Shown: positions 17,683 through 25,900, numbered from the stretch's first letter. The stretch: 64,000 bases of DNA from an uncultured Arthrobacter sp. (GCF_947495145.1 NZ_CANLXP010000005.1:62001-126000); one strand, 5' to 3'. Notes: generated by a model from the sequence alone, not told the origin. Translations and numbers: made by a program.

Positions 17683-18690
17683 TTAGCCGGCCTGGTCGAA
17701 GTACGCCTGGGCGCCGGGGCAGGTCTCTACGAACGGAACGTCACCGGCGGTGGCGGGGTCCATCTCTTCCGCGGCGGGGTGCACCTGGACGAGCTGTTCC
17801 TTGTTCTCGAAGAGAGCGGTGGTGATGTCCTCCTGGAGCTGCTCATCCATGCTCGATGCAGCAACGAGGATGTTCGGCGATGCGATCACGGAGATCGCCT
17901 CGGTCTGTCCCTCGTAGGTTTCGGCCGGGATTTCCTGCTCGACGTAGTACTCGCCGTACTCCTCAGCCATGGGAGCGGCGTACTCGCCGATCGGGATGAG
18001 GACCATGTCGCCGTCGGCGGCGAGGTCGATCAGCGCGCCGGTGGGCAGGCCGCCCGACCAGAAGCCGGCGTCGATGGTGCCGTCGCGGAGTGCTGCCACG
18101 GTTTCGGCAACTCCGAGCTGGCGGCGTTCGATGTCGGTCTCGGGATCGAGGCCGGCAGCCTCCAGCGTACGGATGGCGGCAACCTCGGTTGCCGAACCCG
18201 GTGCGCCGACGGAGACAACCTTGCCCTGCATGTCCTCGACGGTCTGGATGCCGGTGCCCTCAACGCTGATGGGCTGGAGGAAGTTGTTGTACACGTTGCC
18301 GAGCGAGCAGATCTCGAGGGCGCCGCTCTCGAAATCGTTCACGCCTTCGACGGCGTCAGCAACGACGTCGCCCACGGCCAGGGCGAGCTGTGCGGCGCCG
18401 CTCTGGATGAGCAGCATGTTGTCGACGGACGCGTTGGTCTCCTGGACCGTGGCGTCGTAGCCCTCGACGTTCTCGCGGATGACAGTCGCGAAACCGCCGC
18501 CCAGCGGGTAGTAAACGCCGCCGGTGCCGCCGGTGGCGATCGAGAGGGTGCCGCCTTCGCCGCCTTCTGCGCCGCCGCCCCCGCCGGTTTCCGGTGCGGG
18601 GCTGCCGCAGGCGCTCAGGAACAGTGCCGGTGCAAGGACTGCGGCGGCAACGATGCGCGATCCGCGGACCTTGTTGGAGGTGCTGGTCAT
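17683..18690 (-). CDS. TAXI-family TRAP solute-binding lipoprotein
   Basis: A 335-residue binding protein of the TAXI family. The ATG at 18690 follows GGGAGAAACCC. A lipoprotein signal peptide ends in LFLSAC, followed by a Gly-rich linker. LSIATGGTGGVYYPLGGGFAT near residue 48 is the TAXI hallmark, and VVSVGAPGSATEVAA and DAGFWSGGLPTGAL are typical later segments. It would bind the substrate outside the membrane and hand it to the fused permease. The open frame upstream of 18690 is not needed. Confidence 0.9.
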   Translation of the reverse strand: MTSTSNKVRGSRIVAAAVLAPALFLSACGSPAPETGGGGGAEGGEGGTLSIATGGTGGVYYPLGGGFATVIRENVEGYDATVQETNASVDNMLLIQSGAAQLALAVGDVVADAVEGVNDFESGALEICSLGNVYNNFLQPISVEGTGIQTVEDMQGKVVSVGAPGSATEVAAIRTLEAAGLDPETDIERRQLGVAETVAALRDGTIDAGFWSGGLPTGALIDLAADGDMVLIPIGEYAAPMAEEYGEYYVEQEIPAETYEGQTEAISVIASPNILVAASSMDEQLQEDITTALFENKEQLVQVHPAAEEMDPATAGDVPFVETCPGAQAYFDQAG

Positions 18691-18737
18691 GGGTTTCTCC
18701 CTTGATATGTGATGGATGTGTGGTGCGGTGTTGATTT

Positions 18738-19331
18738 TCACTTCTCGTGCCCCTTGTCTGGAGCGGTGTCAGCCGGGGCTGGGACGTCAGCCACGGCAAG
18801 CAGTCCCGCGAGGGTGCGGTAGTACCCCACCAGGACTGAAATTTCGGTGATTCCGCTGTGTCCGAAGTGCTTCTGCGCCGTAGCCCGGATGGTTTCATTC
18901 ACGCCGGATTCGGCAACCAGTTCGCGGGTGAGCTCGAGGGCGGCGGCCTCGCTGTCGGAGGCGCTGGTCGGGACGCTGCCGGATTGCAGTTGGGCCAGTT
19001 CCTCTTCGGAAACGCCGACGACGACGGCCGCGCGGCTGTGCGCGTACCACTCGTACTCGGAATTGAGGGCTGCCGCGACAGCGCAGATCACGAGCTCGCG
19101 GGTGCGGTCGGGGAGTTCGCCGTTGAACCGCAGCGCCGCACCGAGTTCCTGGACGGCGTTGCCGATCCCGGGAGCGAAAAGAAGGGCGTTGAACGGGCCG
19201 GCGAGGGAGCCGTCGTCGTGCATGATCCGGAATGGGCCGTTGGCACGCGGGCCTGCGGTGATCTTCTCGTAGAGGTCCCGCTGGTCTGCTGTCAGATCCG
19301 CGGGCTTCAGGAGGGGGTAATGGCTAGACAA
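18738..19331 (-). CDS. Carboxymuconolactone decarboxylase (CMD)-family protein
   Basis: An all-helical CMD/AhpD-family protein, 197 residues from the TTG at 19331, which is preceded by GGAGG and starts SSHYPLLKPADLT, a normal family N-terminus. An ATG at 19361 would add ten residues but lacks a ribosome site. The core ELVICAVAAALNSEYEWYAH aligns with the active helix of CMD proteins, but the CxxC thiols of AhpD are absent, so peroxidase activity is unlikely. A decarboxylase or lactone-processing role would fit the island, but this is inference. Confidence 0.78.
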   Translation of the reverse strand: MSSHYPLLKPADLTADQRDLYEKITAGPRANGPFRIMHDDGSLAGPFNALLFAPGIGNAVQELGAALRFNGELPDRTRELVICAVAAALNSEYEWYAHSRAAVVVGVSEEELAQLQSGSVPTSASDSEAAALELTRELVAESGVNETIRATAQKHFGHSGITEISVLVGYYRTLAGLLAVADVPAPADTAPDKGHEK

Positions 19332-20052
19332 GGGTCCGCCCTCCGTCCGTGTAAAGGACATGCCCGGTCACGAAGGACGCCTGTTCGGAGGCGAGGAAGA
19401 GGACCGGACCGGTGAGGTCTTCAACGCTGCCGAGCCGCCCGGCCGGGACCAGCGACGTGTAGTGCTCACGGACGCCCGGCTTGTCGAGGTGGGCGCGGGT
19501 GAGGTCGGTTTCGGTGTAGCCGGGGGCGATCGCGTTGACCGTCACGCCGCTCGATGCCCATTCGCGGGCCATGACGCGCATCATCTGGTTGATGCCGCCC
19601 TTGCTTGCTGCGTAGGGAGCGTGCTCGGGGTGGGCGAGGAGGCCCGAGACCGACGAGCAGTAGACCTGGCGGCCCCAACCGGCGCGGACCATGTGCCTGC
19701 CTGCAGCCTTGCCGAGACGGAAGGCGCTCGAGAGGTTGATGTCGATGGTTCGCTGCCAATCGTCATCCGTGGTGTCGAGGACCGGGACTCGGTGGTTCAT
19801 GCCCACGGCGTGGAGGAGGATGTCGATGCCGCCGAGAAGCTCCACGGTTGCCTGCACGGCGTTTTCGCAGCCTTCGGCGGTGGAAAAATCCGCCGTCAAT
19901 CCGTGCTCGTACGCCGCAAGCCGTGCTTTGTTGATGTCGGCGACGACTACGCGGGCGCCCGCAGCGGTGAAGGCCGCAGCGCAGGCCTCGCCAATGCCGC
20001 CGGCTCCGGCGATGAGCACACGCCGGTCAGCCAGTCCTAGCCAGTTCTCCAC
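19324..20052 (-). CDS. Short-chain dehydrogenase/reductase
   Basis: A 242-residue classical SDR with intact motifs: cofactor loop GAGGIGEA near residue 17, NRVPVL-type strand HAVGMNH near 84, catalytic serine CSSVSG, and YAASK near 150. It ends in the normal VLYTDGGRTLV. The GTG at 20052 is preceded by AAAGGGA and starts VENWLGLADRRVLI; the ATG at 20121 overlaps the putative operator and has an un-SDR-like leader. It would be a sugar-acid or hydroxy-acid dehydrogenase and is probably the first structural gene of the island transcript. Confidence 0.86.
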   Translation of the reverse strand: MENWLGLADRRVLIAGAGGIGEACAAAFTAAGARVVVADINKARLAAYEHGLTADFSTAEGCENAVQATVELLGGIDILLHAVGMNHRVPVLDTTDDDWQRTIDINLSSAFRLGKAAGRHMVRAGWGRQVYCSSVSGLLAHPEHAPYAASKGGINQMMRVMAREWASSGVTVNAIAPGYTETDLTRAHLDKPGVREHYTSLVPAGRLGSVEDLTGPVLFLASEQASFVTGHVLYTDGGRTLV

Positions 20053-20111
20053 GAAATGCGATCCCTTTGTTTCGTCGTCTGTGTCGTCATCGAAATAAGC
20101 GTTATTGGAGA

Positions 20112-20148
20112 TTGTATACAAAATCGCGACCGGATGTAACCCCCGTCA
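20112..20148 (-). promoter_or_regulatory. Probable GntR operator overlapping a promoter
   Basis: TTGTATACAA at 20112-20121 is a perfect palindrome of the kind bound by FCD-type GntR regulators. Read on the minus strand, TACAAT inside it can serve as a -10 box, and GTTACA lies 18 bp upstream as a -35 box. A regulator bound here would block the promoter. It sits about 60 bp from the SDR start and near the GntR gene. Binding by that GntR is inferred. Confidence 0.6.
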
Positions 20149-20155
20149 CAGAAGA

Positions 20156-20174
20156 AAGTTACCAGAGGTAACTT
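20156..20174. promoter_or_regulatory. Second palindrome upstream of the island
   Basis: AAGTTACC-AGA-GGTAACTT is a perfect 8-bp inverted repeat, just upstream of the proposed -35 box. Half-site-like GTTAC words recur near 20212 and 20219. It may bind another regulator or an activator; it does not match the TTGTATACAA site. Confidence 0.4.
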
Positions 20175-20379
20175 CGGCAGGGGAGGGCTTCGGCGGACTG
20201 TTACGAGAGTGTGACATGTTACCGAGCGGGGGCAGGTTTCGGCCCAGGACGCCGTGAGCTGGGCACCTCGTGCGGCGCGTCCTGGCGTCGGATCGCGGCG
20301 AGATTCGAGTGCCGCATCGCGAGCAACCTGGACAAAGGTGGCCGAAATAACGCGCACCTCGGACCAGGCTGCTCCAATC

Positions 20380-20442
20380 TGCGTCCGGATCGCTCACGAC
20401 CTTGTCCGGATCGCTCACCGCCTTGTCCGGATTCCCCCGCTC
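20380..20442. repeat. Three imperfect 21-bp tandem copies
   Basis: Units at 20380-20400, 20401-20421 and 20422-20442 share GTCCGGAT; the first two also share CGCTCAC. They lie just downstream of the GntR stop, in an otherwise gene-free stretch (20122-20461) that holds the operator and promoter of the island. Confidence 0.6.
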
Positions 20443-20461
20443 CGAGCCCGAACGTCAGCGC

Positions 20462-21124
20462 TTACTTGGCGTCGAGGAACCGACGCAGTGCGTCGACCGC
20501 GTGGTCGCGGTGTTCGTCCATGTGCTTGACGAGCCGTTCCGCATCGCGGGCGGCGAAGGCGTCGATGATGAGGTTGTGCTCCTCCTCGACGCGGTGACGG
20601 TTGGTGGGAACGCCGTAGTACACAAAGCGGTAGGTATCCGTTGCGTCCCATAGGACCTGGATGAGCCGGTCGAGCCGGGGCATGCCGGATGCCGAGAGCA
20701 GCACAAAGTGGAACCGCCGGTTGGCTTCGGTCATGGGCAGAATGTCTGCGGCGGCGCTCGCGGCCTCGACCTCGGCGGCGGCGTCCTTCATGGCCTGCAG
20801 CACCGAGCCGTCCGCACGTTTCACGGCGGCGTGCGCTGCTTCGGTTTCAAGGAGCTGCCGGATGCGGTACGTCTCCAGCAGATCAGCAAGCGACAGCCGG
20901 GCAACCTTGAAACCCCGGTGCGGCTCGTAGACAATCTGGCCTTCGCCCTCGAGGATCTTGAACGCCTCACGCAGCGGGACCCTGCTGACGCCGAGCCGTT
21001 CGGCCAGCGCGTCCTGGCGCAACGGCTCGCCGGGCTGGACCTCGCCGGCAATGATCATGCGACGCAGTTCGGCCAGAGCGAAGGCTTGTGCAGTGGGCGG
21101 CCGCTTGGGCGATGTGGCGGCCAT
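20462..21124 (-). CDS. GntR-family regulator, FCD type
   Basis: A 220-residue regulator. The N-terminal winged helix-turn-helix is clear: GEPLRQDALAERLGVSRVPLREAFKILEGEGQIVYEPHRGFKVA. The all-helical C-terminus with ETEAAHAAVKR and NRRFHFVLLSASGMPRL is the FCD ligand-binding domain, which usually senses organic or sugar acids through a metal site. It lies upstream of the catabolic genes on the same strand and probably represses them in the absence of the inducing acid, via the TTGTATACAA site at 20112. Confidence 0.9.
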   Translation of the reverse strand: MAATSPKRPPTAQAFALAELRRMIIAGEVQPGEPLRQDALAERLGVSRVPLREAFKILEGEGQIVYEPHRGFKVARLSLADLLETYRIRQLLETEAAHAAVKRADGSVLQAMKDAAAEVEAASAAADILPMTEANRRFHFVLLSASGMPRLDRLIQVLWDATDTYRFVYYGVPTNRHRVEEEHNLIIDAFAARDAERLVKHMDEHRDHAVDALRRFLDAK

Positions 21125-21310
21125 ATGCGCATCCTCCCTATCGCGTTGCGGACTTCTGGTGGCGGACTTCCTCCGCCGAAAACTCCTGACGACTCTAGTT
21201 CAACACACCGCCCATTGCCCCCACCGCGGGCACTGCAGCCACTGGCCCGGAAAATTCTTGAGGAAAGCTTCGCCCAAAAGCCCCCGCCGGCTTGATGTGG
21301 ATGGTCCACC

Positions 21311-21835
21311 ATGGATAAGACTCCTCCGGGCCGGACCGTTCGCCGGTTCGGAGGTCGACTTAATCGACGGTTAGGAGCGAGCGAGGTGGCCTGGCTGAAG
21401 CACAAACCAACCTCGGGATCGCCCCGAACACTGGCGTCGCTCGGCGGCACGGCATCCACCGGTGAGCCTGAATCCGCCGGTACGCCCGAAAACTGCGTGC
21501 CCGCTGACTTGCCGGTGCACCGCCCCGAAGTCATTGCGCAGCTCGCCGAGGAACTGGAGACCCTCGCCGACGCCCTCCGCTACCGGGACAATTTCGCCCG
21601 CCTCCTGCCGCAACGGGTCCGGGACCTCGACGCCGATCTCCGGTCGAAAAACCTGGAAGACGCCGAGGGTACGCTGCTGAGCCTTCACGTCGGCTCAACC
21701 ATGGTGGGCGCGCCAAGGCTGCAGTACGTCGTGGACCGCTGCCTGTCGGACTTCCGCAGCGGCCGCGCGATGAGCTGCCTGCCCGCACTCGCCGGGGAAG
21801 CCGAGCGGTTCCTCACCTGCCTGGCGCAGGAGTAG
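21311..21835 (+). CDS. Hpt-like phosphotransfer protein
   Basis: A 174-residue protein. Residues 1-60 are basic and low-complexity. The rest is helical (VIAQLAEELETLADALRYRDNFARLL, DLDADLRSKNLEDAEGTLLSLHVGSTMVGAPRL split over two helices). The segment LHVGSTMVGA matches the Hpt signature (H-x-x-G-S-x-x-x-G), so His in LHVGS would accept a phosphoryl group. It ends 2 bp before the convergent response-regulator gene, next to a kinase, which supports a phosphorelay role. The start is uncertain, and the weakly conserved N-terminus could be shorter. Confidence 0.62.
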   Translation: MDKTPPGRTVRRFGGRLNRRLGASEVAWLKHKPTSGSPRTLASLGGTASTGEPESAGTPENCVPADLPVHRPEVIAQLAEELETLADALRYRDNFARLLPQRVRDLDADLRSKNLEDAEGTLLSLHVGSTMVGAPRLQYVVDRCLSDFRSGRAMSCLPALAGEAERFLTCLAQE

Positions 21836-21837
21836 AA

Positions 21838-22605
21838 CTACTCGACCGGAATCATCCGGTAGCCCACACCGCGGACGGTCTTGATGAACCGGGGCTCTCG
21901 GGTGTCCTCGCCGAGCTTCTTCCGCAAATTCCGGATGTGCACCTCCACGAGGTGATGATCGTCGGTCCAGCCATCACCCCACACCCGCGCGAGCAGGCTT
22001 TCCCGCGTCCACACCCGCCGCGATCCGGTAATCAGCGTTGCGAGCAGGTCGAACTCGATCTTGGTCAGCGGCAGTTCCTCATGGTTGAGCCGCGCCACCC
22101 GCCCCTCGACATCAACCGAAAGCGAACCATGCACGACGACGGCGTCATCAACTTCCGCTGCAACTTCCGTTCCAGCCGCTCCGCCGGGTTCGCTTCCGCC
22201 CAGTACCGACGTCCCGTCAGCGATTGAGCGCGGACGGCGGAACATTGCCGCAACCCTCGCCCGCACCTCCCGTGGGCTGAAGGGCTTGACGATGAAGTCG
22301 TCGGCGCCGATCTCGAGCCCGAGGACGCGTTCAATCTCCTCGACACGCGCCGTGATCATCACGATGTAGGCGTCGGTTTCGGGCCGCAGCTGCCGGCAGA
22401 CTTCCATCCCGTCAAGGTCCGGCAGGTTCAGGTCCAGGGTCACCAGATCCGGCTGGTGTTGCCGCACCAAATCTAGGGCTTCCCTTCCGCTGGCGGTTTC
22501 GATGATGTTGAAACCGACCATGGAGAGGGTGAGTACCAGCAGCTCACGGATATCCGGATCGTCTTCGACGACCACTGCCGTGCGCTCGAAAGAATCAGTA
22601 CTCAT
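21838..22605 (-). CDS. OmpR/PhoB-family response regulator
   Basis: A 255-residue regulator. The receiver has the acidic pair VEDD near residue 13, the phospho-acceptor in TLDLNLPDLDG near 56 and the lysine in FIVKPFSP near 106. A linker of about 40 residues leads to a winged-helix DNA-binding domain (LTKIEFDLLATLI, RVWTRESLLARVWG, VEVHIRNLRKKLG). ATG at 22605 is preceded by GGGAAGG. The gene follows the histidine kinase on the same strand, so the pair is probably one operon. Targets are unknown. Confidence 0.92.
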   Translation of the reverse strand: MSTDSFERTAVVVEDDPDIRELLVLTLSMVGFNIIETASGREALDLVRQHQPDLVTLDLNLPDLDGMEVCRQLRPETDAYIVMITARVEEIERVLGLEIGADDFIVKPFSPREVRARVAAMFRRPRSIADGTSVLGGSEPGGAAGTEVAAEVDDAVVVHGSLSVDVEGRVARLNHEELPLTKIEFDLLATLITGSRRVWTRESLLARVWGDGWTDDHHLVEVHIRNLRKKLGEDTREPRFIKTVRGVGYRMIPVE

Positions 22606-22718
22606 ACTCAGTGCCTTCCCAGACGGGTGCCCGGCCACTTTGCCGGAGGGGTGCCCGGCCGGAGACCGAGGTCAGCAGAGTACTCATGCTCAGTACCTTG
22701 CCAGACGGGGGCTCGGCC
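22598..22718. repeat. Direct repeat around the response-regulator start
   Basis: About 40 bp at 22598-22637 (AGTACTCATACTCAGTGCC, then AGACGGGTGCCCGG) recurs at 22679-22718 with a handful of changes. One copy contains the regulator start, the other the kinase stop. GGGTGCCCGGCC is also repeated between them. It looks like a local duplication that created the present intergenic spacer. Confidence 0.75.
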
Positions 22719-24387
22719 GAAGATCCGGGTCATCGAGATGACGCGGGAGCTCAATGGTGACGGCGGTTCCGACGCCGAGCTCCGACTCGATCGCGAGCTT
22801 CCCGCCGTGCCGGCTCACCGACTGCGCCGCAATCGATAAGCCCAGCCCCGTGCCGGGTATCTCCGCCGAAACCGAGTTGGATGCCCGGTAGAAGCGGGTC
22901 ATGAGATGCGGCAGTTCCTCCGCAGGGATTCCCATGCCGGAGTCTTCGATCACGACGCGCACCGCGCCGTCGTCGGACAGGAAGCGGATGGTGACCACAC
23001 CGCCGTCGGGCGTGTATTTCACAGCGTTGGACAGCACGTTCACGAAGGCGCGTTCCAGCAGTTCCCACATTCCATTGACGCTCTGGGCGGTGTCCGGCGG
23101 AACCAGTTCGACGGAGACGTCTTTTCTTGCAGCGAGCGGCAGCAGGTCCAGGATCACTGAATCGAGCAGGTGGATCACGTCGATCGGGGTGTAGCCGAGC
23201 TCTGTGCCGGCGTCGAGCACTGACAGTGCCAGGACGTTCTCCACGAGGGTGCTCAGCCGCTGGCCGTTGCGTTCGATGATCTTCAGCATCTTCTGCGCGG
23301 GCGTCGGCAACTCGCCGCCCTCGCCGTCCTGGAGCAGTTCAACGTAGCCGAGGATCGAGGACAGGGGAGTGCGAAGCTCATGGTGCACGGTGGCAACGAA
23401 GCCGTCCTTGGCGGCGTCGAGCTCCCGGAGCCTGTCCACCACCTGCTGCTGGCGGACAATCAGCTGACCCTGAATGACGCCGTGCGCAAGGTTTCCGAGC
23501 AGGTGCTGGAGCAGGGCAATCTCTGCACTGGACCACTTTCGGGCACCCCGGTCGGCGACGATCCAGAGCAGGCCGAAAGGCGCTGCCCCCTCACCGATGG
23601 GCAGCAGGAGGCCGCTGTGCGTGAAGCCCTCCATATACGCGTGGATCTTGGGCAGGGTGTCCGGGACCTCGTCGAGCTGCCCGGCGATCACCGCAAGCGA
23701 GCTGGAGGCATGCCACAGGTCGGTCCCCAGGATCCGCAGCTCGTCCTGCAGGCCGGAAACGTCATTCGGTGCTGTGATTCCTACGCCGCGGTCCCAGCGG
23801 GCGGAGCCGTAGGAGATGCGCTCATCGTCGAAAACGTGCAGGGTCACGTCTTCGGCGCCGAGCACTTCGCCAACTCCCTGAACCACCATTTCGATCATGT
23901 GCGAGGGGTCGTTGGTCTGGCGGATGTCGTCGGACATGCGGCGCACCCGCTCACGCAGGAACGCAGATTCCTGCCGCCGTTCTTCGCGCAGCCGGTTGCG
24001 GTGGATAGCGGTGTTGACCCGGTGCAGCAGTTCCTCGGAGTCGATCGGCAGCAGCAGGTAGTCGCTCGAGCGCATCGCCAGTTCCGGGTGGGAGGTGACC
24101 TGTTCGGCCGACTTCGCGGTCAGCACCACCGGGATGTTGCGGGGCAGCAGGTGATCGGCTTCCTTAGCGATGGTTGCCAGGTACTCCAGTGCAATATCGG
24201 CACCGACGATGGCGATATCAGCCGTACGCTCACGCGCCGCCGCGATAGCCGGGGTGACGGTGCTGTGTGCCGCTACCCTGAATCCGGCGTCGCGGAGGCC
24301 GCCTGCAATTTCCCCGAGCAGGTGCACGTCCGAGTCCACCACCAGGGCAGTGCCCACGGCAGTATTGCGCTCCCCGTTAGCGCCCAA
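22690..24387 (-). CDS. Soluble histidine kinase with degenerate receiver and GAF domain
   Basis: A cytoplasmic kinase, 565 residues from the TTG at 24387 (AGGGGG upstream) or 555 from a GTG at 24357. Residues about 11-125 have a receiver-like fold (ALVVDSDVHLL to SSDYLLLPID), but the phospho-acceptor position reads AIVGAD, so it is probably a pseudo-receiver. A GAF-like domain follows (about 160-300). Then the H-box HHELRTPLSSILGY, N-box NVLSNAVKYTPDGG, and ATP-lid motifs EDSGMGIP and GTGLGLSI. No membrane segment is present. The much longer open frame upstream is antisense to the ROK gene. Confidence 0.86.
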   Translation of the reverse strand: MGANGERNTAVGTALVVDSDVHLLGEIAGGLRDAGFRVAAHSTVTPAIAAARERTADIAIVGADIALEYLATIAKEADHLLPRNIPVVLTAKSAEQVTSHPELAMRSSDYLLLPIDSEELLHRVNTAIHRNRLREERRQESAFLRERVRRMSDDIRQTNDPSHMIEMVVQGVGEVLGAEDVTLHVFDDERISYGSARWDRGVGITAPNDVSGLQDELRILGTDLWHASSSLAVIAGQLDEVPDTLPKIHAYMEGFTHSGLLLPIGEGAAPFGLLWIVADRGARKWSSAEIALLQHLLGNLAHGVIQGQLIVRQQQVVDRLRELDAAKDGFVATVHHELRTPLSSILGYVELLQDGEGGELPTPAQKMLKIIERNGQRLSTLVENVLALSVLDAGTELGYTPIDVIHLLDSVILDLLPLAARKDVSVELVPPDTAQSVNGMWELLERAFVNVLSNAVKYTPDGGVVTIRFLSDDGAVRVVIEDSGMGIPAEELPHLMTRFYRASNSVSAEIPGTGLGLSIAAQSVSRHGGKLAIESELGVGTAVTIELPRHLDDPDLRPSPRLARY

Positions 24388-24519
24388 ACTCGTCCCCCTG
24401 TGCCTAAATGCCAGACCATGTGTATAAGCAGTTGTGCCGAGTCTAGCGATGTGCCCGTCATTGTGCCGACAAGTGGCGGTAGGATCATGCATCAGCCGCC
24501 CTGATCGAAAGGCCCGCAC

Positions 24520-25743
24520 GTGCGACGTGGCACCAATCTCCCCCGGATGGGGGACTTCAACCAGAGTGTCATCCTCGATGCCATTCGCCGTTCGAGCGAG
24601 GGCTTGAGCAGGGTTGAACTGGTGGACCTGATCGGGCTTTCCCCGCAGGCCGTGTCCAACATCACCCGGCGCCTGCTCGCCGAGGAACTCATTGTGGAGG
24701 CCGGGAAATCGGGCAGTGGACCGGGCAAGCCGCGCACCATTCTGCGGATCAACCCGTCGGGCCGGTACGCGATCGGCGTCCACCTGGACCCCGCGCTGAT
24801 GACCGTGGTCCTGATGGACCTGATGGGCGTGGTGCTGCACCGCCGGGTGCGTGAAACGCCGCTGAACACCGAGCCCGGCCAGATCATCGACGCTATTGCC
24901 GGCGAGGTGCGCGCACTGCTTGCCGAGTCGCCGGTGGATCCGGCCCGCATCGAGGGAATCGGAGTGGCGCCTCCGGGTCCCATCGACCAGCCGGCGGGCG
25001 CCGTCGTCGACCCTCCGCTCCTGCTCGGCTGGCACCGGGTACCGCTGCGTGATGCGCTGGCGGAGGCAACAGAGATGCCGGTCTTCGTGGAGAAGGACGT
25101 GACGGCCGCTGCCGTTGCCGAGATTTGGGGCGGTGGCCACGGGAGCACGCAGAGTTTCGTTTTCATCTATATCGGCACGGGTATCGGCAGCGGGATCGTG
25201 GTGGACGGCGAAGTGCTGCGCGGGACTTCGGGGAACGCGGGTGAGATCGGGCATATCGTCACGGACCCCAACGGGCCGGAGTGTGCCTGCGGGATGCGTG
25301 GCTGCATTGCGGTGACGTGTGATCCGCAGTCGCTGGTGCTCGAAGCGGAGCGCCTGGGCGTGCTGAACGGGGAACGGCACCGCAACGGTGATGTGGCAGA
25401 CGGGCTGCTCAGCTTGTGCGCAGCGGCGGATGAGGGCAACGAACTGGCGGTCCAGATCCTGACGCGCGCGGCAGTGCGGACGGCGCGGGCGGTGTCGGTG
25501 CTCGCGAACCTGCTCGATGTTGACCGCGTGGTGTTTGGCGGACCGTTCTGGGCGCCGTTGGCGAGCCGGTATCTGGAGGTCGTGCCGTCGTCGTTATTGG
25601 ACTTCCGCGCCGCGCGCAGCATCCACCCGGTGGAGGTGGTCTCAACGGGAATCGGGAACGACGTTGCCGCCGTCGGCGCCGCCTGCCTCATGCTCGAGCG
25701 GACGCTGGGACCGCGGGCGGACCGGCTGATGCTGGCGCGGTGA
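24520..25743 (+). CDS. ROK-family transcriptional regulator
   Basis: A 407-residue NagC/XylR-type regulator. An N-terminal winged helix-turn-helix (SRVELVDLIGLSPQAVSNIT, residues 30-49) is followed by the ROK sugar-binding domain with IYIGTGIGSGIVVDGEV and EIGHIVTDP. The zinc motif CACGMRGC is complete near residue 255. GTG start with AAAGG upstream. It sits just before a sugar importer and alpha-mannosidase on the same strand, so it most likely controls them in response to a mannose-, glucosamine- or N-glycan-derived sugar. Confidence 0.9.
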   Translation: MRRGTNLPRMGDFNQSVILDAIRRSSEGLSRVELVDLIGLSPQAVSNITRRLLAEELIVEAGKSGSGPGKPRTILRINPSGRYAIGVHLDPALMTVVLMDLMGVVLHRRVRETPLNTEPGQIIDAIAGEVRALLAESPVDPARIEGIGVAPPGPIDQPAGAVVDPPLLLGWHRVPLRDALAEATEMPVFVEKDVTAAAVAEIWGGGHGSTQSFVFIYIGTGIGSGIVVDGEVLRGTSGNAGEIGHIVTDPNGPECACGMRGCIAVTCDPQSLVLEAERLGVLNGERHRNGDVADGLLSLCAAADEGNELAVQILTRAAVRTARAVSVLANLLDVDRVVFGGPFWAPLASRYLEVVPSSLLDFRAARSIHPVEVVSTGIGNDVAAVGAACLMLERTLGPRADRLMLAR

Positions 25744-25752
25744 TTTCTCCCA

Positions 25753-25818
25753 GCGTTGAGTTGGCAGGACACACCCCGAAAGTGGGTCCATAAGGGGTGT
25801 GTCCTGACGATTCGACGC
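25753..25818. repeat. REP-like palindromic repeat, copy 3 (diverged)
   Basis: The left arm GCGTTGAGTTGGCAGGACAC is identical to copies at 9837 and 10796. The loop and right arm (GTGTCCTGACGATTCGACGC) have several changes that weaken the stem. It lies between the ROK gene and the importer promoter, where it may end the ROK transcript. Confidence 0.85.
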
Positions 25819-25824
25819 AGGGCA

Positions 25825-25853
25825 TTGTGAGGTAAATCCATTCGATGTACTAT
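25825..25853 (+). promoter_or_regulatory. Likely promoter of the mannosidase operon
   Basis: TTGTGA at 25825-25830 and TACTAT at 25848-25853 are separated by 17 bp, giving plausible -35 and -10 boxes. They lie about 50 bp upstream of the binding-protein ATG, which has AAAGGAG before it. Confidence 0.45.
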
Positions 25854-25900
25854 TTGCGGTATCGGCAGTCTCCCGATGCCTACGTTTCAAAGGAGAAACC

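Noticed and set aside
24388..25380. N-terminal extension of the histidine kinase open frame
   Set aside because: It is antisense to the well-conserved ROK gene and has no domain; the kinase starts near 24387.
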